A stretch of 64,000 bases of DNA from Sarcophilus harrisii (GCF_902635505.1 NC_045429.1:160106997-160170996); one strand, 5' to 3'. Positions 1 to 12,080 are shown, counted from the stretch's first letter. Notes: generated from the sequence alone by a model not told the origin. A program made the numbers and translations.

Positions 1-499
1 TGGACCAACTGATCAAAGACACTCAATAAAGTAATAACAAAAATATCAAAACTCAATTAAAAAAACAATAAAAGATCGAGAATGTGGGAGGAAATAGTGA
101 AAAAGTAGGAAAGGAGGGGAAAATTTAGAGATCTAAAACTATATTGTAAAGATATTTAGTACAGGTTAAAAATAGAGGAGATGAAAATAAAAGCTCAAAG
201 GAGAAGCAGAAATAATATAATGCAAAAACCCGATGTTCAACAATCATTAAATTAGAACCCAAAACATAAATTATTGATAAGCATCACTAAGAAAACTGGA
301 AAGCAGTCTGGTAGAAATTAGAGTAAGACTAGCATCTTATAGCCTATGCTACAACAAATTCAAAATCTGAATAATCTGATTAAAGATTAAATCATAAAAA
401 TAAAATAATTTGATCATATATATTTCATAGTCATGGATAAGAGATAAATTATTCACAAATAACAAATAGAAATAATTACAAAAGGTAAAATAAATCATT

Positions 500-1720
500 T
501 GGTTAACATGAAATTGAAAACTTCTGCACAAGCAATATTAATGCATTTAATATAATAAGAAAAGTAGGTGCATGGGAGATAGATAGTCACACAAAAACCA
601 TTCTCCAATAAATAAGTGCCCAAAGATTATTAACAGATAGTTTTCAAAAGAGGAATTAAACAATATTAAGCACATTTGAAAAATTGCTCCAGATATCTAA
701 TAATAAGATAAATGTGAATCAAAACAATCCTAAAGTTTCATCTTTTACTTAGAAAATTGGCAAAGATGACAAAAGAAAAGGATAGAAATGTTGGAGGAAT
801 TATAGGAAAATAGAGACACAGTACATTGTTAGTAAAACTGTGAATTAGTACATTTCTGGGGAAAAAAAACTTGCAAAAATGCAGGCAAAATGACTACTAT
901 GCCCCTATCCTTTAATCCATAGATTCATCTGAATAGCCATTTACCCTACAGAAGTCACTGGTAAAAAGAAAGGCCCTGATATATTGATAACAGCACTTGT
1001 TGTAGTAGAAAAGAATTGGAAGTAAAATGGAGACCCATTGTTTGGGAAATGGCTAAATAGATTTTGGTATGCAATATTACTATCCTGTAAGAAATGAGGA
1101 ATATAATTAATACTAGGAAACAGTGAAAAATTTAATTACAGGGAGCTAGGTAAAATGGTGAATAGAGCATTGGACCTTCAATTAGGAAGATTTAATCCAG
1201 TCTCAGACACTTACTGTGTAACTTAGGCAAGACATTTAACACTAGTTTGTCTCAGTTTTCTCAGCTGTAAAATGGGGATCTCAAGGATATGTGAAAATCA
1301 AACAAGATAATATTTGTAAAATGTAGCTCAGTGCCAGGTATATAATAATAGTTGCTATAAAAATGTTATCATGGTAACAATAAGGTAATTAATTGATATA
1401 AAGTGAAGTAAGTAGACCCCAGAAAACATTCTAATAATTATCATAATGATGGAAATTGGAAAGAACATCAACTACAAAACGATTTAAAATGAATGCTGCA
1501 AAACTACAAGGAACCAAGCATGGCCTCAAAGAAAACAATGATAAGAGTACTCTTACTACTTTGCTGAAGTATATGGTCAAAAAGTGTAGAATATTATATG
1601 TATTTTTAGATAGTCGGATGAATTAATTGAGTTTATTTTTTATTATTATTGATTTTTTTTCTCTTCTGTCACTTTTTCTTTTAAAAAAAAGAATCTGTTG
1701 TATGGGTTAGTTCTCTGGGA
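500..1720 (+). mobile_element. Old LINE-1-like (HAL1-like) sequence split by a SINE
   Basis: 500-1,140 shows decayed L1 blocks (AATTGGCAAAGATGACAAAA, AATATTACTATCCTGTAAG) and 1,381-1,720 shows the tail (AAAACTACAAGGAACCAAGC, TTAAAAAAAAGAATCTGTTG). Between them is a + strand SINE. No open frame remains. Confidence 0.6.
1141..1345 (+). mobile_element. Marsupial SINE (MAR1/WSINE type), old
   Basis: GGAGCTAGGTAAAATGGTGA, AGAGCATTGGACC, TCAGACACTTACTGTG, AACTTAGGCAAGACATTTAA, CTCAGCTGTAAAATGGGG. Heavily mutated, but the order of blocks is intact. Confidence 0.8.
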
Positions 1721-3030
1721 CAGTGTGTTTCAGTCTTTTGGGAACATGTTTTTGTACTCAATGTTCTTAATATACTACATTAGTAAATACCTCTTTCTAA
1801 AACTAATTAGGACTAGCTAGTTGATAATACCTAAAAATATACCTGTCCCTTGTTAAAAACAACAACAACACATACAACATCTTAATACACTGTGATGCAC
1901 TTGTATGTACTTGCAAATAAGAGTGTTATTTCATGTCTATTAGGATATTCAGTGGAGATTTTTCAAGGATCCTGGGCAAGGACTTAAGATCCTCTAATGT
2001 TACTCTGACACAAGAAACCTTCAGGGCTTTCCAGCAAGATAATTTGTGTATAAATTCAGCTCCTCCAATTGCCTCAAAACAGCTAGAAATAAGCTGATTA
2101 AACTTAAAGAACAATAAAAAGAAGGGAAACAAAAGAAACCCTCACAGAACAAAATGTACAGACAATAAAGAAATCAACCAGCAAAGAAAACCTTTGAAAA
2201 CAATGACTAAGCACTATGGGCTAAGAGAATGCTATCGGGAAAATTCCAGACAAAAATAATAATTCTGTAATACTACAAGACCACAAAAGAAAATGAATGT
2301 CCTTAAGAGCCCCAAGAGTATTAAGAGGACTAATACAAAATTGAAGGTGACAGTAAGGAATGAAATTAAAATTGCAGTCAAAATCTAACTGCTTCCAAGT
2401 CTTTAAAGCCTGTTTCAGGTTCAGTCTACTCGAATTAATGCCAACAATCCCATGATCCCCCTGAGTTTTCTCTTTTCTAGTGGTTATTAATTGATTTATT
2501 TTTTTGTGTGTGCCAAAAGAACATTTTGCTTAAAATAGAAACTGTTATAATATCAAGAATAGCCAAACAACAAATATCATAAAACATAACCATCACTTTC
2601 ACATCAACCCCAAATTTGCTCAAATATGCCCAGCCTAGATGAATTTTCTGCAATAGAAGAGGAATCTAGGCCATAAACTCTGTCTCTTAACATCTCTGTG
2701 ACAGAGCCTGTCCAATCTCTAATGGCATGAACTAAAGGATATTTTTGCAATTCTTGGCACTCACTGTCACTCACAAAATGCTTCAGCTGGTGGATCACAG
2801 GGAACCTTAACAGTTTCACATGTCAGCTCTGTATGATGCTATACTTAATTCCAGATCATTCATGCTTGGTCTAAATTCACCTATCTGCTGAAGATAAATA
2901 ACTTTTTATTGGCAAGAAGATAAGAATAGGAAAGATGTCTTGCAATAGCCATTTCTTCCCCTCCTTCCTATTCTCCCTGAGACCTTTTATTTTCTTCTTT
3001 TCTTCTATTTAGGAAAAAAAAAAAGAAACA
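1720..3030. other. AT-rich intergenic DNA, nothing recognised
   Basis: Short frames on the minus strand (1926-2132, 2604-2819) have no recognisable domain, no start context and no splice partners. They may come from an old unclassified repeat. Confidence 0.4.
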
Positions 3031-3245
3031 AGAGAAACACACTTACTCTGTGCTATGCACTTTACAAATATTATGTCATTTGATCATCACAATTATTTAG
3101 TAATCCTAAATAGTACTGGGAGTACTATTATCATCCATATTTTACAGTTGAGGAAACTCAGATACATAGAAGGTAAGTGACTTACTTAAAGAGCCATAGC
3201 TAGTAAGTGTCTGAGATAAGATTTGAACTCAGGTCTTCTTCATGA
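3030..3245 (+). mobile_element. MIR/THER-type SINE
   Basis: TGTGCTATGCACTTTACAAA, then a TATTTTACAGTTGAGGAAAC core, AAGTGACTTACTTAAAGAG and a GATTTGAACTCAGGTCTTC end. Confidence 0.8.
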
Positions 3246-3249
3246 TATT

Positions 3250-3796
3250 TGCAGGACAACTATACTCAGTCAAAAACAAAATATGTCAAATCATACAAGA
3301 AAAGATTCATGAAATTATGAAGGAACTCCAATGAAAACTGCTAGGCATTTTTCATCATTATTTAGAAATGAAAAGGAAAAATAGAATATGACTGATCAAA
3401 AAGCAGAGAAAAACAACTTGAATCCAAGAAGAGTTATCTAGCAAATTCAGCATATTTCTACAAGAGAATTTTTGGTAGATTTATTTCTAAACATCCCTAT
3501 TAAGAACTGTAGAGTTCAGTAGAGAATCTTAAAGGCAAACAAAGATAAAAGAAAGATAAAGAAATATGAAAATCTCAAAATAGATGATATTCCAGTGCTA
3601 TTCTAAAAGAGAGAATACAATATTGTACTACCTTGTAGTACCATTATATCTCAAGATCACTGAGAAATAAAAAAAGCCCAGCTCTGGACTTGGAAATTTA
3701 TTTTTTAATTTTTTTAAGTAAAATTTTTTATTTTCAAAACATATACCCAGATAATTTTCAACATTCATCCATGCAGAGTCTTGTGTTTGGGCTTGG

Positions 3797-3827
<31 letters not shown>

Positions 3828-4285
3828 GGAAGGCTAAAATAGAGGGGAGAATTGAGAATTCAGTATTTTTATAACGGGGTGAAAGTCACTGATTTGGGAG
3901 GGTAGAAGATAAGGAATATTATGAACCTTATTTTTATCTGAGTTAAGCAAGAGAGGGTTAGAATGATTATAGTAACAGAAGTACAATAAAATGAGCAGGG
4001 AAATATGTTGGGCTGGGGCAAATAAGATAAGAGGAATTTGAGATGGAAGATGAAGTAGGGTAAATGATTACTTAAAACAATATAAAATTTAACTTATTAC
4101 AAAGGAGTGGCCCTACACCTAGGTTAGTTGTTGTTGTTGTTGTTGTTTTGTTTTTTTGGAATTAGGCTAAGAAGGAGAGAAAGGAAAGGGAGGAGACTGA
4201 GATCAGATTGTTCCAAATAACAAAACCAACAGATAACTAATATTGATTTTAAAAAGGAGGGGGGAAAAAGGAAGGAAAAAGAATA
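3250..4285. other. Intergenic, mostly unassigned
   Basis: Apart from the short L1 end and A-tract, I see only AT-rich and purine-rich DNA, with (GTT)n at about 4,129-4,147. No gene is seen. Confidence 0.4.
3701..3788 (-). mobile_element. Very short LINE-1 3' end with imperfect target duplication
   Basis: TTTTTTAATTTTTTTAAGTA, then CATATACCCAGATAATTTTC and AACATTCATCCATGCA, is the reversed end of L1. The flanks GGACTTGGAAATTTA (3686-3700) and GGGCTTGGATATTA (3789-3802) look like the two target copies. A 26-A tract follows at 3802-3827. Confidence 0.65.
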
Positions 4286-4990
4286 TTGGAGAGCATTCAA
4301 GATGGTAAAATAGGTAGTAGTATAGTTGAATAATTCCCAAAATTACTCTGAAAGATCTAGAAAAGTATAAGATCCAAATCTTAAGTAGAAAATACAAGGA
4401 AAATATCATCCTAAAGTCATTTTTCTATTAAAGGACAACATAAGGAGACAGAGCAACAGAAGTCTGTAGATATTGGAGACAGTCTAGCCAGTAGAATGCC
4501 GCATAGATTTTTCCAATATGGGAAAAAAATTGTGTACTAAGGCAATAAGAGGCTCTGATTCCAGCTGTGATTCCAACTGGCAGCTATCATTTTTTGTTTT
4601 TTACCCTAAAGCTGAGTGACAATGAAAAATGAAAAGGGGACCTGAACTTAGGTGTGGCTGATATTGATCACTAGCCAGAGTTTGTGTTTTTGACAAGGAG
4701 CAGGAAGAGACAGCAGCATGTGGTTCTGACTCTTGTAACAGGATCTCAGATCCAGCTCCCAGTTTGTCTGAAGCCTGAAAGTGAATATTAAGAACAGGGA
4801 GCTCAGACCAAGAGGAAGTTGCAATTCTGTTGTTTTGAATCTATGTAATGAACCTCCCACCAAGCTGATGAAAGCTAAGATTGGCTGTAATAGTCAATTG
4901 CAATTCCAACCAAAGGCAAGTCCACATTTCTGTGACCCAGACAAAAACTTGAGTCAGGAGCTGAACATTTACCTTATATTTTCTAATACC
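4285..4990 (+). mobile_element. Possible L1 5' leader fragment
   Basis: CATTCAAGATGGTAAAATAG, then TCCCAAAATTACTCTGAAAG, AGAAAATACAAGGAAAATAT, AGGACAACATAAGGAGACAG and AGGAAGAGACAGCAGCATGT read like the opening of a marsupial L1 (leader starting with an AAGATGG motif). There is no ORF1 or ORF2 behind it. Assigned from memory of such leaders. Confidence 0.4.
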
Positions 4991-4999
4991 TAGAGCATT

Positions 5000-5880
5000 C
5001 AAGTACAGCCTTAAGACTATCCCTATTTGTTACTTCATACTCCTGTCATATGACTAGTCAATCTTCTCTTCCTGGGTTTTTTAGTGTTACTGGTTATCTT
5101 TTTCAGCCTTCTCACATTCACTATATCCCTTTCCATTGCTGTCTGCTAGATATCCATCATTATTTCTTTTTACTGTCATCTAATAGCATTGGTAAAATGT
5201 CAGTACTCAAAGATGGGCCTTTGCTTTCAAAGGCCATCTTTCATAAGATGTTTGAGATCAGTAAAAAAAAGTTTTTCAATTCCCAAAAACAACCTATCCT
5301 GTTTTTTTTATTTTGTTTATTTTTATTTTTTATTTAATTTCATGTTACAATAATATATACTGTTGAAAAGTATATATGGTCTCCATGAACAATGGGCATG
5401 TTTACTTTTGTCCCCCCAGTGGACAAGTCAAATGCCTTTGACTGATTAAGACTTCTGCCAGAAGCCATTCAAATTTAATGTAATTAATAGTCATCTGAAA
5501 ACAAGATTATTTAGGGAATCTTATCGTCCATAGGGAATCTTTCTTTGGCCTCTATACAGTGTGGTGAACCTAATTCATTAAATTGCTGAATACTTTTGAA
5601 GACCACATATTTCCTTGTTCTATGTCTTGACTTATGTTTGACTTTACTTGTATGATTTGACATATGTATTGATATGATATAGTTTCTAGGGAAATATAGT
5701 GGTGTTCCTCTAACCTTGGGGGCTTCTGTTCTAACAATAAGTAATTCTAAAACTTTTGGCTTTGGAGTCTGCTTCAGGAACTTTCCCACACTCCCAATCT
5801 AAGAACAACAATTTGTCTGATTCTGACTAGACCACTTCTCCATTTATTGCCAACTGTCAGATAGATTCTGGCCTCAATCA
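5000..5880. other. Intergenic, nothing secure
   Basis: A 92-residue minus-strand frame (5511-5789) has no recognised domain. The region may be part of a decayed LTR element with the fragment at 5,880-6,180. Confidence 0.3.
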
Positions 5881-6180
5881 TTCCACAAACCAAACTCCTG
5901 AGGCAACAGTAATAATATTTTCAGTGATAACCAAATTCTGAAGACCAGTCTTGAGCCATAGAATTAGCGTGTCAATGATTTTGAGCTGGATAAATGTATC
6001 CCCTTGCTTCTGCTTCTCTGCTGAATTCTCTCCAAATTTCAACCCGCTTTGTAATGGCATTTCTATTACAATAAACTTTGCCCCTTGGGTAAGGAGATGG
6101 GTTCAAACCAACAAATTCTTTTGAGATACCTTATACGTGTCTGTGTCCTCAAACTTTTGGGACCCCTTTCCCAAGCTTAA
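5880..6180 (+). mobile_element. Possible LTR fragment
   Basis: TTACAATAAACTTTGCCCC near 6,067 followed by a CT/T-rich stretch to about 6,175 resembles the R-U5 part of a class I ERV LTR. No partner LTR or coding part is recognised with confidence. Confidence 0.3.
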
Positions 6181-6407
6181 CAGTAAGAGTTGACATGTGT
6201 ATGACTATGACTTGATTTATGTCACTGAATAGGGCATTTCTGTTTTTGCATCTTCTAAAGAATGCTGAATGATGTTGATGTGCAAATTGGAGACATCTAC
6301 CTGAATCAGAGACTGTAGCAACAAATCAAATGATTTTTTGAATTAAAAAAAAAAATAAACACAAGAGGTGAGGAAGGTCTTGAGTTCTCTATATCTTTCA
6401 ATTAATT

Positions 6408-6642
6408 ATGCAGTGGTTATTTTTCAGTTGTGTCCAATTCTTCATGACCCAATTTCAGGTTTTCTTGATTGAGATACTGGAATGGTTTGTCATTTCTTTC
6501 CCCAATTCATTTCATAAAAGAGAAATTGAGATAAACAGGGTTAAGTGACTTGCCCAGGTTACACAGCTAGGAAGTCTCTGTGGTCAGATTTGAATTAAGA
6601 AAGACTCAGCTACCTGATTCTTTTGTTTCATCTAGCTACTTT
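6408..6642 (-). mobile_element. Marsupial RTE-tailed SINE (MAR1 type)
   Basis: Plus strand shows the reversed tail (TTCTTCATGACCCAATTTCA, TACTGGAATGGTTTGTCAT) and then the reversed body (AAGTGACTTGCCCAGGTTAC, ACAGCTAGGAAGT). Confidence 0.85.
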
Positions 6643-6855
6643 CTAAAGATGTACAATCCATTTTTACTTTTGAAAGGCTACTTGTTTCTTGCTAATACCT
6701 TGATTAAATGTGCCCCCCAATTTGTTTAATACAGCTCTCATAAAAATTTTGTATGGTTGAGTGAGAAGGTATGTAACAACAACAGCTAACATTGATATAG
6801 AACAATCTTCTACATTTGTAGATTTATCTTTGGTGATTTCAAAAAATATTTTTTG

Positions 6856-7745
6856 CATGTTACCAATTTTATTTTGTGTATTGGTTTTTATGGATTATTT
6901 CATAGTTACTGTGTTAGAAAAAGTGAATTTTATTAGACTTGATGTTTTGTGATTTAAAAAAAGTATACAAAAAGGTGTATTTTCAGCAATTTTCAGTGAA
7001 AGATTAAAATTTTTGATGGTTGGAAACCTAAGCATTCCAGTAATTTTATTAGTAATCTTATTTCACTTTCATGTTGGCAACTGTGCATATTCATAGTTAT
7101 GCACAGTAGAGGAAATAATGAGTAATGAGATGCATTAACATTTGTGGAGCTGTGTATCCTACAAAGTTTTTCACTGGTTTTGTTCACCCTACTGTTGTAA
7201 AGAACTCTCTGAGCATGCATTACATTTTTTTTTTTTGCCTTTAAAATTCAAATATTGTGTTGCAATTATGTTGCTAATGTATAGTGAAAATCCTTTGGAC
7301 TCTAAGTCAAGTGTGTAAAGTTAATGATGTAGTTTAGTTAGAAAATAAAGGCGTTAGCTAAACTTCATGCTAGAATGCCTGTTAGCCATGAGTTTAGTAT
7401 TAACCAATTGGTGCATTATCACAGCTGTAAAAGGAAAAAAGTATTTATGGTATTGTAAATGTCATGTGTTATGCAAAGTGAATACTGTGTAAAATCAATG
7501 TTTTGGGGTTTTTTATTGAATTGTTAGCACAAAAGATCACAAAATTCTAAGAAATTATTAATGTTTTACATGTTACCAATTTTATTTTGTGTACTGGTTT
7601 TTATGTATTACATCATGGTTACTGTATCAGAAAAAGCTAATTTTATTAGACTTGATGTTTTGTTATAAAAAAATTTTCATACAAAAAAGTGTATTTCCAG
7701 TAACCTCTAGAGAAATATTAGTTTTTGACATTGGGAGCCTAACCT
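6856..7745. repeat. Long direct repeat, about 178 bp, 713 bp apart
   Basis: Copy 1 is at about 6856-7033 and copy 2 at about 7569-7745. Both contain CATGTTACCAATTTTATTTT, GTTACTGT, AATTTTATTAGACTTGATGT and GTGTATTT-CAG, with about 80% or more identity. Both are in the same orientation. The family is unknown to me; this could be an old internal duplication or two copies of an unclassified repeat. Confidence 0.75.
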
Positions 7746-7769
7746 CCTATTTTCATTCTACTTACCTTA

Positions 7770-7975
7770 TGCCAGGTTAGCATGCTAAGCACTTTACAAA
7801 TAACTCATTTGATCTTCCTAACAATCTTGGGTAGTAGGCTACTGCTATCCTCATTTTAAGATGAAGAAATAGGTAAACAGAGAGATTGAATTGCCCAAAG
7901 TCACTTAGTTAGTGTCTGAGGTTATATCTCCCTGACTCCTGGCCTGCATCCTATCCATTGAGCCATTTGGTAGTT
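7770..7975 (+). mobile_element. MIR/THER-type SINE
   Basis: TAGCATGCTAAGCACTTTAC, a TAAGATGAAGAAATAGG core, ATTGCCCAAAGTCACTTAG, TATCCATTGAGCCATTTGG. Confidence 0.8.
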
Positions 7976-8394
7976 ACTATGTTCTCTCAGTCACTTTCCC
8001 TCACATATTACCTATAATGTTAATAATGTCCAAGATTTTTTCTATATCTGTTATCTTCCCTTACTTCATGTACCTTTAAATTTAGTTCATATTCAGTTTT
8101 CTACCTCTTTTCCAAGGTCTAACTATTCCTGTTTAGGAAACTGGATTAAGATTTAAGAACAAACTCTGAGATCCCTGTAAAATGAATGGTAACAACACCT
8201 TTATCTAATTAAAGTCATTGTTTACTTCTGTCTTTGACCTAATTAAAGAGCCTAGCAAACGATTTTTTAAATTGCAGTAACATTTTAAATAATAATTGCT
8301 CTGTTTGAAGAATGAATTCTTTTTATTGAATTTTATCTAAATTTTGTAACTACCATTCTATCATATCATGATTTGTTTTTGTTACTGTTTTGTT

Positions 8395-8615
8395 GTTGTT
8401 GTTCATTTATTTTTTAGTTGTGTTTGACTCTTTTGGAGTGTGATCCAGTTGAGGTTAGTCATTTCCTCCTCCAACTCATTTTATAGATGAGGAAACTGAG
8501 GCAAACAGAGTTAAAGGACTTGCCTATGATTACACAGCTAGTAAATATCTGAGATCAGATTTATACTTGGGAAGATGAGTCCTGGCACTCTAGCCATTGT
8601 GATATCTTGCCAATC
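8395..8615 (-). mobile_element. Marsupial RTE-tailed SINE (MAR1 type)
   Basis: Reversed copy: tail TTGTTCATTTATTTTTTAGT, GTTTGACTCTTTTGGAGTG; body ATAGATGAGGAAACTGAGGC, GACTTGCCTATGATTACAC, CACTCTAGCCATTGTGATA. Confidence 0.85.
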
Positions 8616-8799
8616 TATTGTTGTTTAGGAAAATTATTGACTGTTAACTCCAAAAGAGTTTGTCTTAAAGATTCACAAAGGCATAAAGAAGCTTTGTCCT
8701 TTTCCTTTCTCTGTTCTGACTATAAGCAAAAAGAAATGGTATTTAGAATAATTTAAATGATAAATTATTTTCTGGTAGGCCCATGATTTTTTTTCCCCT

Positions 8800-9480
8800 T
8801 CGAAGAAATCATGTAGTACTTCATAGACAAATTGATGCGTGAGAAAACAGGAATGATTTAATTATTTTTACACAATTCCAAATAGTCTTCCAGAACTATT
8901 GAACCAATTTACAGCACTACCAGTAGTAAATATTCTTTCAGTTTTTTTTCACAGCTCTGTAATGCTGAGTTTTCTCATGTTGTAGAATCTTTGCTAAAAT
9001 GATAAACTTCAAGTAATATCTCAGAGTTCTTTAAATTCATTCTGCTACTGAGGAGTGTATTGTCAGAAAGTAAAGATCTATATGAACAAAAAATATTTGT
9101 CAACAGAACTAGAACTAGAAACAGAAGCAAAAAAAAATTGAAACCTAATACATGTCTAATGATTAGCAAATGATTGAAGAATTATGAAATTTAAACAGTA
9201 ATATAATATTACTGCACTGTGAAGCACAAAAAATATGAAGAATTCAGACAAGTATGGAAAAACTTGTATGAAGTTACGCAGAGTGAAGAAAACAGAACTA
9301 TATAGTATATTATTGGAGAGTAATATCTACTTCAAAAATTCCTTAATATCTTTCTATTATTGCAAAATACAGTCAAGAGAGTGGCCACAAAATTCTAGTC
9401 AAATAAAATAGTCAATATTAGTATCACACTGACAAAGTTAGAGGACATATCTGCCATTTTCTGCTAACTTTTCAAGAAAT
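8800..9480 (+). mobile_element. Old L1-like sequence
   Basis: GATGCGTGAGAAAACAGG, a reversed L1-like stretch at 8,865-8,990, and then plus-strand L1-like blocks (AGTAATATAATATTACTGCA, TATGAAGTTACGCAGAGTG). Heavily decayed and mixed in orientation. Confidence 0.45.
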
Positions 9481-9515
9481 ATAATATTATTTATTCATGC
9501 GTTTATATGTTTGTT

Positions 9516-9785
9516 TTGAATACTAAGTCTATCTTACTCAGGCTGAAAGTACAATGGCTACTCATGGATCCAATTATATTCCTGATCAGTATAGAAGTTT
9601 TGACCTATTGCATTTCTAACCTTAGGCTGGTACCCACTCCCACCTATTCTCATGGGTTTGCTATATTGATGCCACACGCAGTGCAAACAACTGAAAATAA
9701 CTTTTCAGCTCAGAAACTCTGAGCTCAAGTGATCCATCAACATCAGCTTTCCCAAGGAGCAAGGATTATAGCCATGCCCCATTAC
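9516..9785 (-). pseudogene. 7SL (signal recognition particle) RNA pseudogene
   Basis: The plus strand is the reverse complement of 7SL RNA along nearly its whole length: TCAGGCTGAAAGTACAATGG (3' domain), CCTGATCAGTATAGAAGTTT, TGACCTATTGCATTTCTAAC, CTATATTGATGCCACACGCA, AACTCTGAGCTCAAGTGATC and TAGCCATGCCCC (5' end). Human 7SL reads GCACTAAGTTCGGCATCAAT and GCTGATCAGTAGTGGGATC in the matching places. It is diverged and sits between two L1-like stretches, as expected for a retroposed copy. Marsupials have no Alu/B1 SINEs, so it is a copy of the full RNA. Confidence 0.88.
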
Positions 9786-9799
9786 TTATGGCAAATATA

Positions 9800-10195
9800 C
9801 TTTTTAAGGGAGTTTACTGGGTATTGAGAAGTGTTGTTATGATGGATTGATGAAGAGTAAAGTAATCAAAACAAAGAAAACAATTTATAGTATAACTTCA
9901 ACATTATAAAAAAGGATAATTTTGAAAGAATTAAGAATCTTGAAAAATGTGATGATCAATCATGGTTACAGAGTCAATGTCTTATAAAAAATGTTCTCTA
10001 TCTCTTGACAGAGGTATATGCAAGGATATGAAAATATGCAGAATGAGAAACATTTTTGGCTTTGTCAATATGGATAATTGGTTTGTTTACTATGTTTATT
10101 TGTTTCACAATTTTTTCCTTTCTTCCTTCTCAACTCTTTCTCTAGTTTTCTTTGGAGGAAAAAAAATGCCTGTTACAAAAGAATAAATTTTTATT
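9800..10195 (+). mobile_element. LINE-1-like 3' end
   Basis: AAACAATTTATAGTATAACT, TCTCTTGACAGAGG, TATGCAGAATGAGAAAC, ATTTTTGGCTTTGTC, then a T-rich stretch: the 3' part of a marsupial L1. No intact frame. Confidence 0.65.
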
Positions 10196-10199
10196 TAAA

Positions 10200-10900
10200 A
10201 TAATTAGTCACATTATAAGGAAGAACCTCATACTATAGAAAAAGAATGTTCAGTAATCTATACTATATAAACTACATTGGACTGTATATTTAAAAATACT
10301 GAATTTCAGATACTAAAGTAAAGACTGAATTTTATACTGTAACATTAAACTTTGAAATTATCATCCAATGCTTCTTAGAGGCATTGGAGCAATAAAGACA
10401 ATGCCAGCTGGACCTTTGCAGCTAATGGATGGATATTCAAGAGAAACTGGAGAGCAGGGTACATTTATCTATGGCTATATAGAAGAAAAGCATCAACAAG
10501 CCCAAAGAATTACTGTGGCAAATTAGGATAATGTTTAGTCTATCTTGACATCCTACTACTTGCCCTGCACTAAACCATTATAGCCTGAACCCTCACTTCT
10601 GATTAGCATCTTTCTTGGATCTTCTTGTGATTTCTGGTTTCTGAATCCTGGATTAATCAAACTGTGAGTCTGACCTTTCCCTATTCTCCCCAATTCCAAA
10701 AGAACTTATCTCTAACTTACCTTAACTAGGGAAGGATTCAATCAATATCATGTAATGGACCTCACCCAGTTTTAGTGGGGCCAGTCTTCTGAACTAATAA
10801 CCATAGTGCTGTTATGTATCACCTGTCTCCTTCAACCCATCTTGCTGTCTGTCTTGTCTCTCTCCATGTCTCTCTGTGTCTGTCACTCTATCTCTGTTTC
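10200..10900. other. Intergenic, nothing recognised
   Basis: AT-rich DNA; CT/TG-rich short repeat at about 10,845-10,920. No gene seen. Confidence 0.4.
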
Positions 10901-10902
10901 TG

Positions 10903-11145
10903 TGTCTCCCCACTTTTCTCACCCATATTAGAAGTGCAGTGGCCACTCACAGGTATGATACCTGCACTGATCAGCAATATAAATGTCTTGTTCTATTGCT
11001 AACATGGGTAGATCCTTCTACCCAACGTTTATCATATTGATTCCAGACTTTGCAATTAACTTTACTCTTTCTTCATCTTAAGAAACAAACTAGACTTATC
11101 CTTCCTCAGTAGCAGGGATGACTGGTATTCACTACTACAATCATG
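10903..11145 (-). pseudogene. Second 7SL RNA pseudogene
   Basis: Reverse complement of 7SL again: GAAGTGCAGTGGCCACTCAC, AGGTATGATACCTGCACTGA, TCAGCAATATAAATGTCTTG and CATATTGATTCCAGACTTTG line up with GAATAGCCACTGCACT, CAGTAGTGGGATCGCGCC and CGGCATCAATATG of 7SL. It is better kept at the 3' domain than the copy at 9516, and lies in the same orientation 1.4 kb away. Confidence 0.85.
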
Positions 11146-11194
11146 TTTTTGAATGATGTAAGGAGCCTTTGTTCTGTTAGAAGTGATGTTGTTC

Positions 11195-11275
11195 CCTCTT
11201 TATTTTTGTAGAGGGTAGACTGGGATGTCCCTAAGATTTCTCTCAATTCTAGAATAGTACGATTCTATGTAAGGT
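11195..11275 (+). mobile_element. L3/CR1-type 3' end fragment
   Basis: TGTAGAGGGTAGACTGGGAT, GTCCCTAAGATTTCTCTCAA and TTCTAGAATAGTACGATTCT follow the 3' end of mammalian L3. Confidence 0.6.
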
Positions 11276-11279
11276 CAAT

Positions 11280-12080
11280 ATATTTTACACTATGAAGTTG
11301 TTTCAATACCAACTCCTGAAAATTGAATAGTTTCCTTTCTTAAATTAATATTCATTGCAAAATACCTTGTAGTAAAGTGGGGGGAAAACACCTGTCTAAA
11401 AAAGAGGGAAGAAATTTCATTTGCTTAATATATGCCAAAACTTTGCATGTGATCTCTGTGCTGTCACAATGTGTCAAAAAAAAAATGAAAAAAATTCAAT
11501 TAATAACTTTGGCAGGAAGGAGAGTCTCACTGCTTCAGATTATCAGGCCCAATTGGTATAAGCAAAGGCTAACAATACTTTTTTTAAGATCTAGAAGAAT
11601 AGAGAAGAGGCAAAAAATGTATTTGTATATTAAGAAAATTCATTTCCAAAGATGTGGAAGAAATTCCTGTAACTATAAGCTAATTTGATTTGTACCATTT
11701 CTCTCCCTAAAATATATTATAAAATCTTGGGGGAGGGAGGGGAATTGACCATGTTTACTGTAAACAAAGTTAGATTAGACAGATCAGTTTATTGAAAATT
11801 AATAATTATTTTGTTTTGGTTTTGACATCTTTATGTGCTTTGTTGAAGAATAGTATTTATTTCATTTGGTGTTTAAGTCCCTTTTGAATAATAAATTCAC
11901 CATTTTGGAAACATATTCTTTCTAGTAACTGAGAATGTCACTTCTATATTCACTTATAAGCAAACAGATACTGAATAATGTAAAAGACTTAAAAGGCTTG
12001 TTTACGGGAAGGCAGGATGCTGTGTGATACAAATAACTTGCTTCACATTTTGGAGCATGTGCAGACATTTCTACATCTGT
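11280..12080. other. Intergenic, nothing recognised
   Basis: AT-rich; a 103-residue frame at 11377-11688 is basic, low in complexity and matches no family I know. Confidence 0.4.

Noticed and set aside
2604-2819. 71-residue minus-strand frame with a globular-looking sequence
   Set aside because: It looked like part of a gene, but I could not match it to a family or find splice partners nearby.
11377-11688. 103-residue basic frame
   Set aside because: No domain, no neighbouring exons and AT-driven composition; probably chance.
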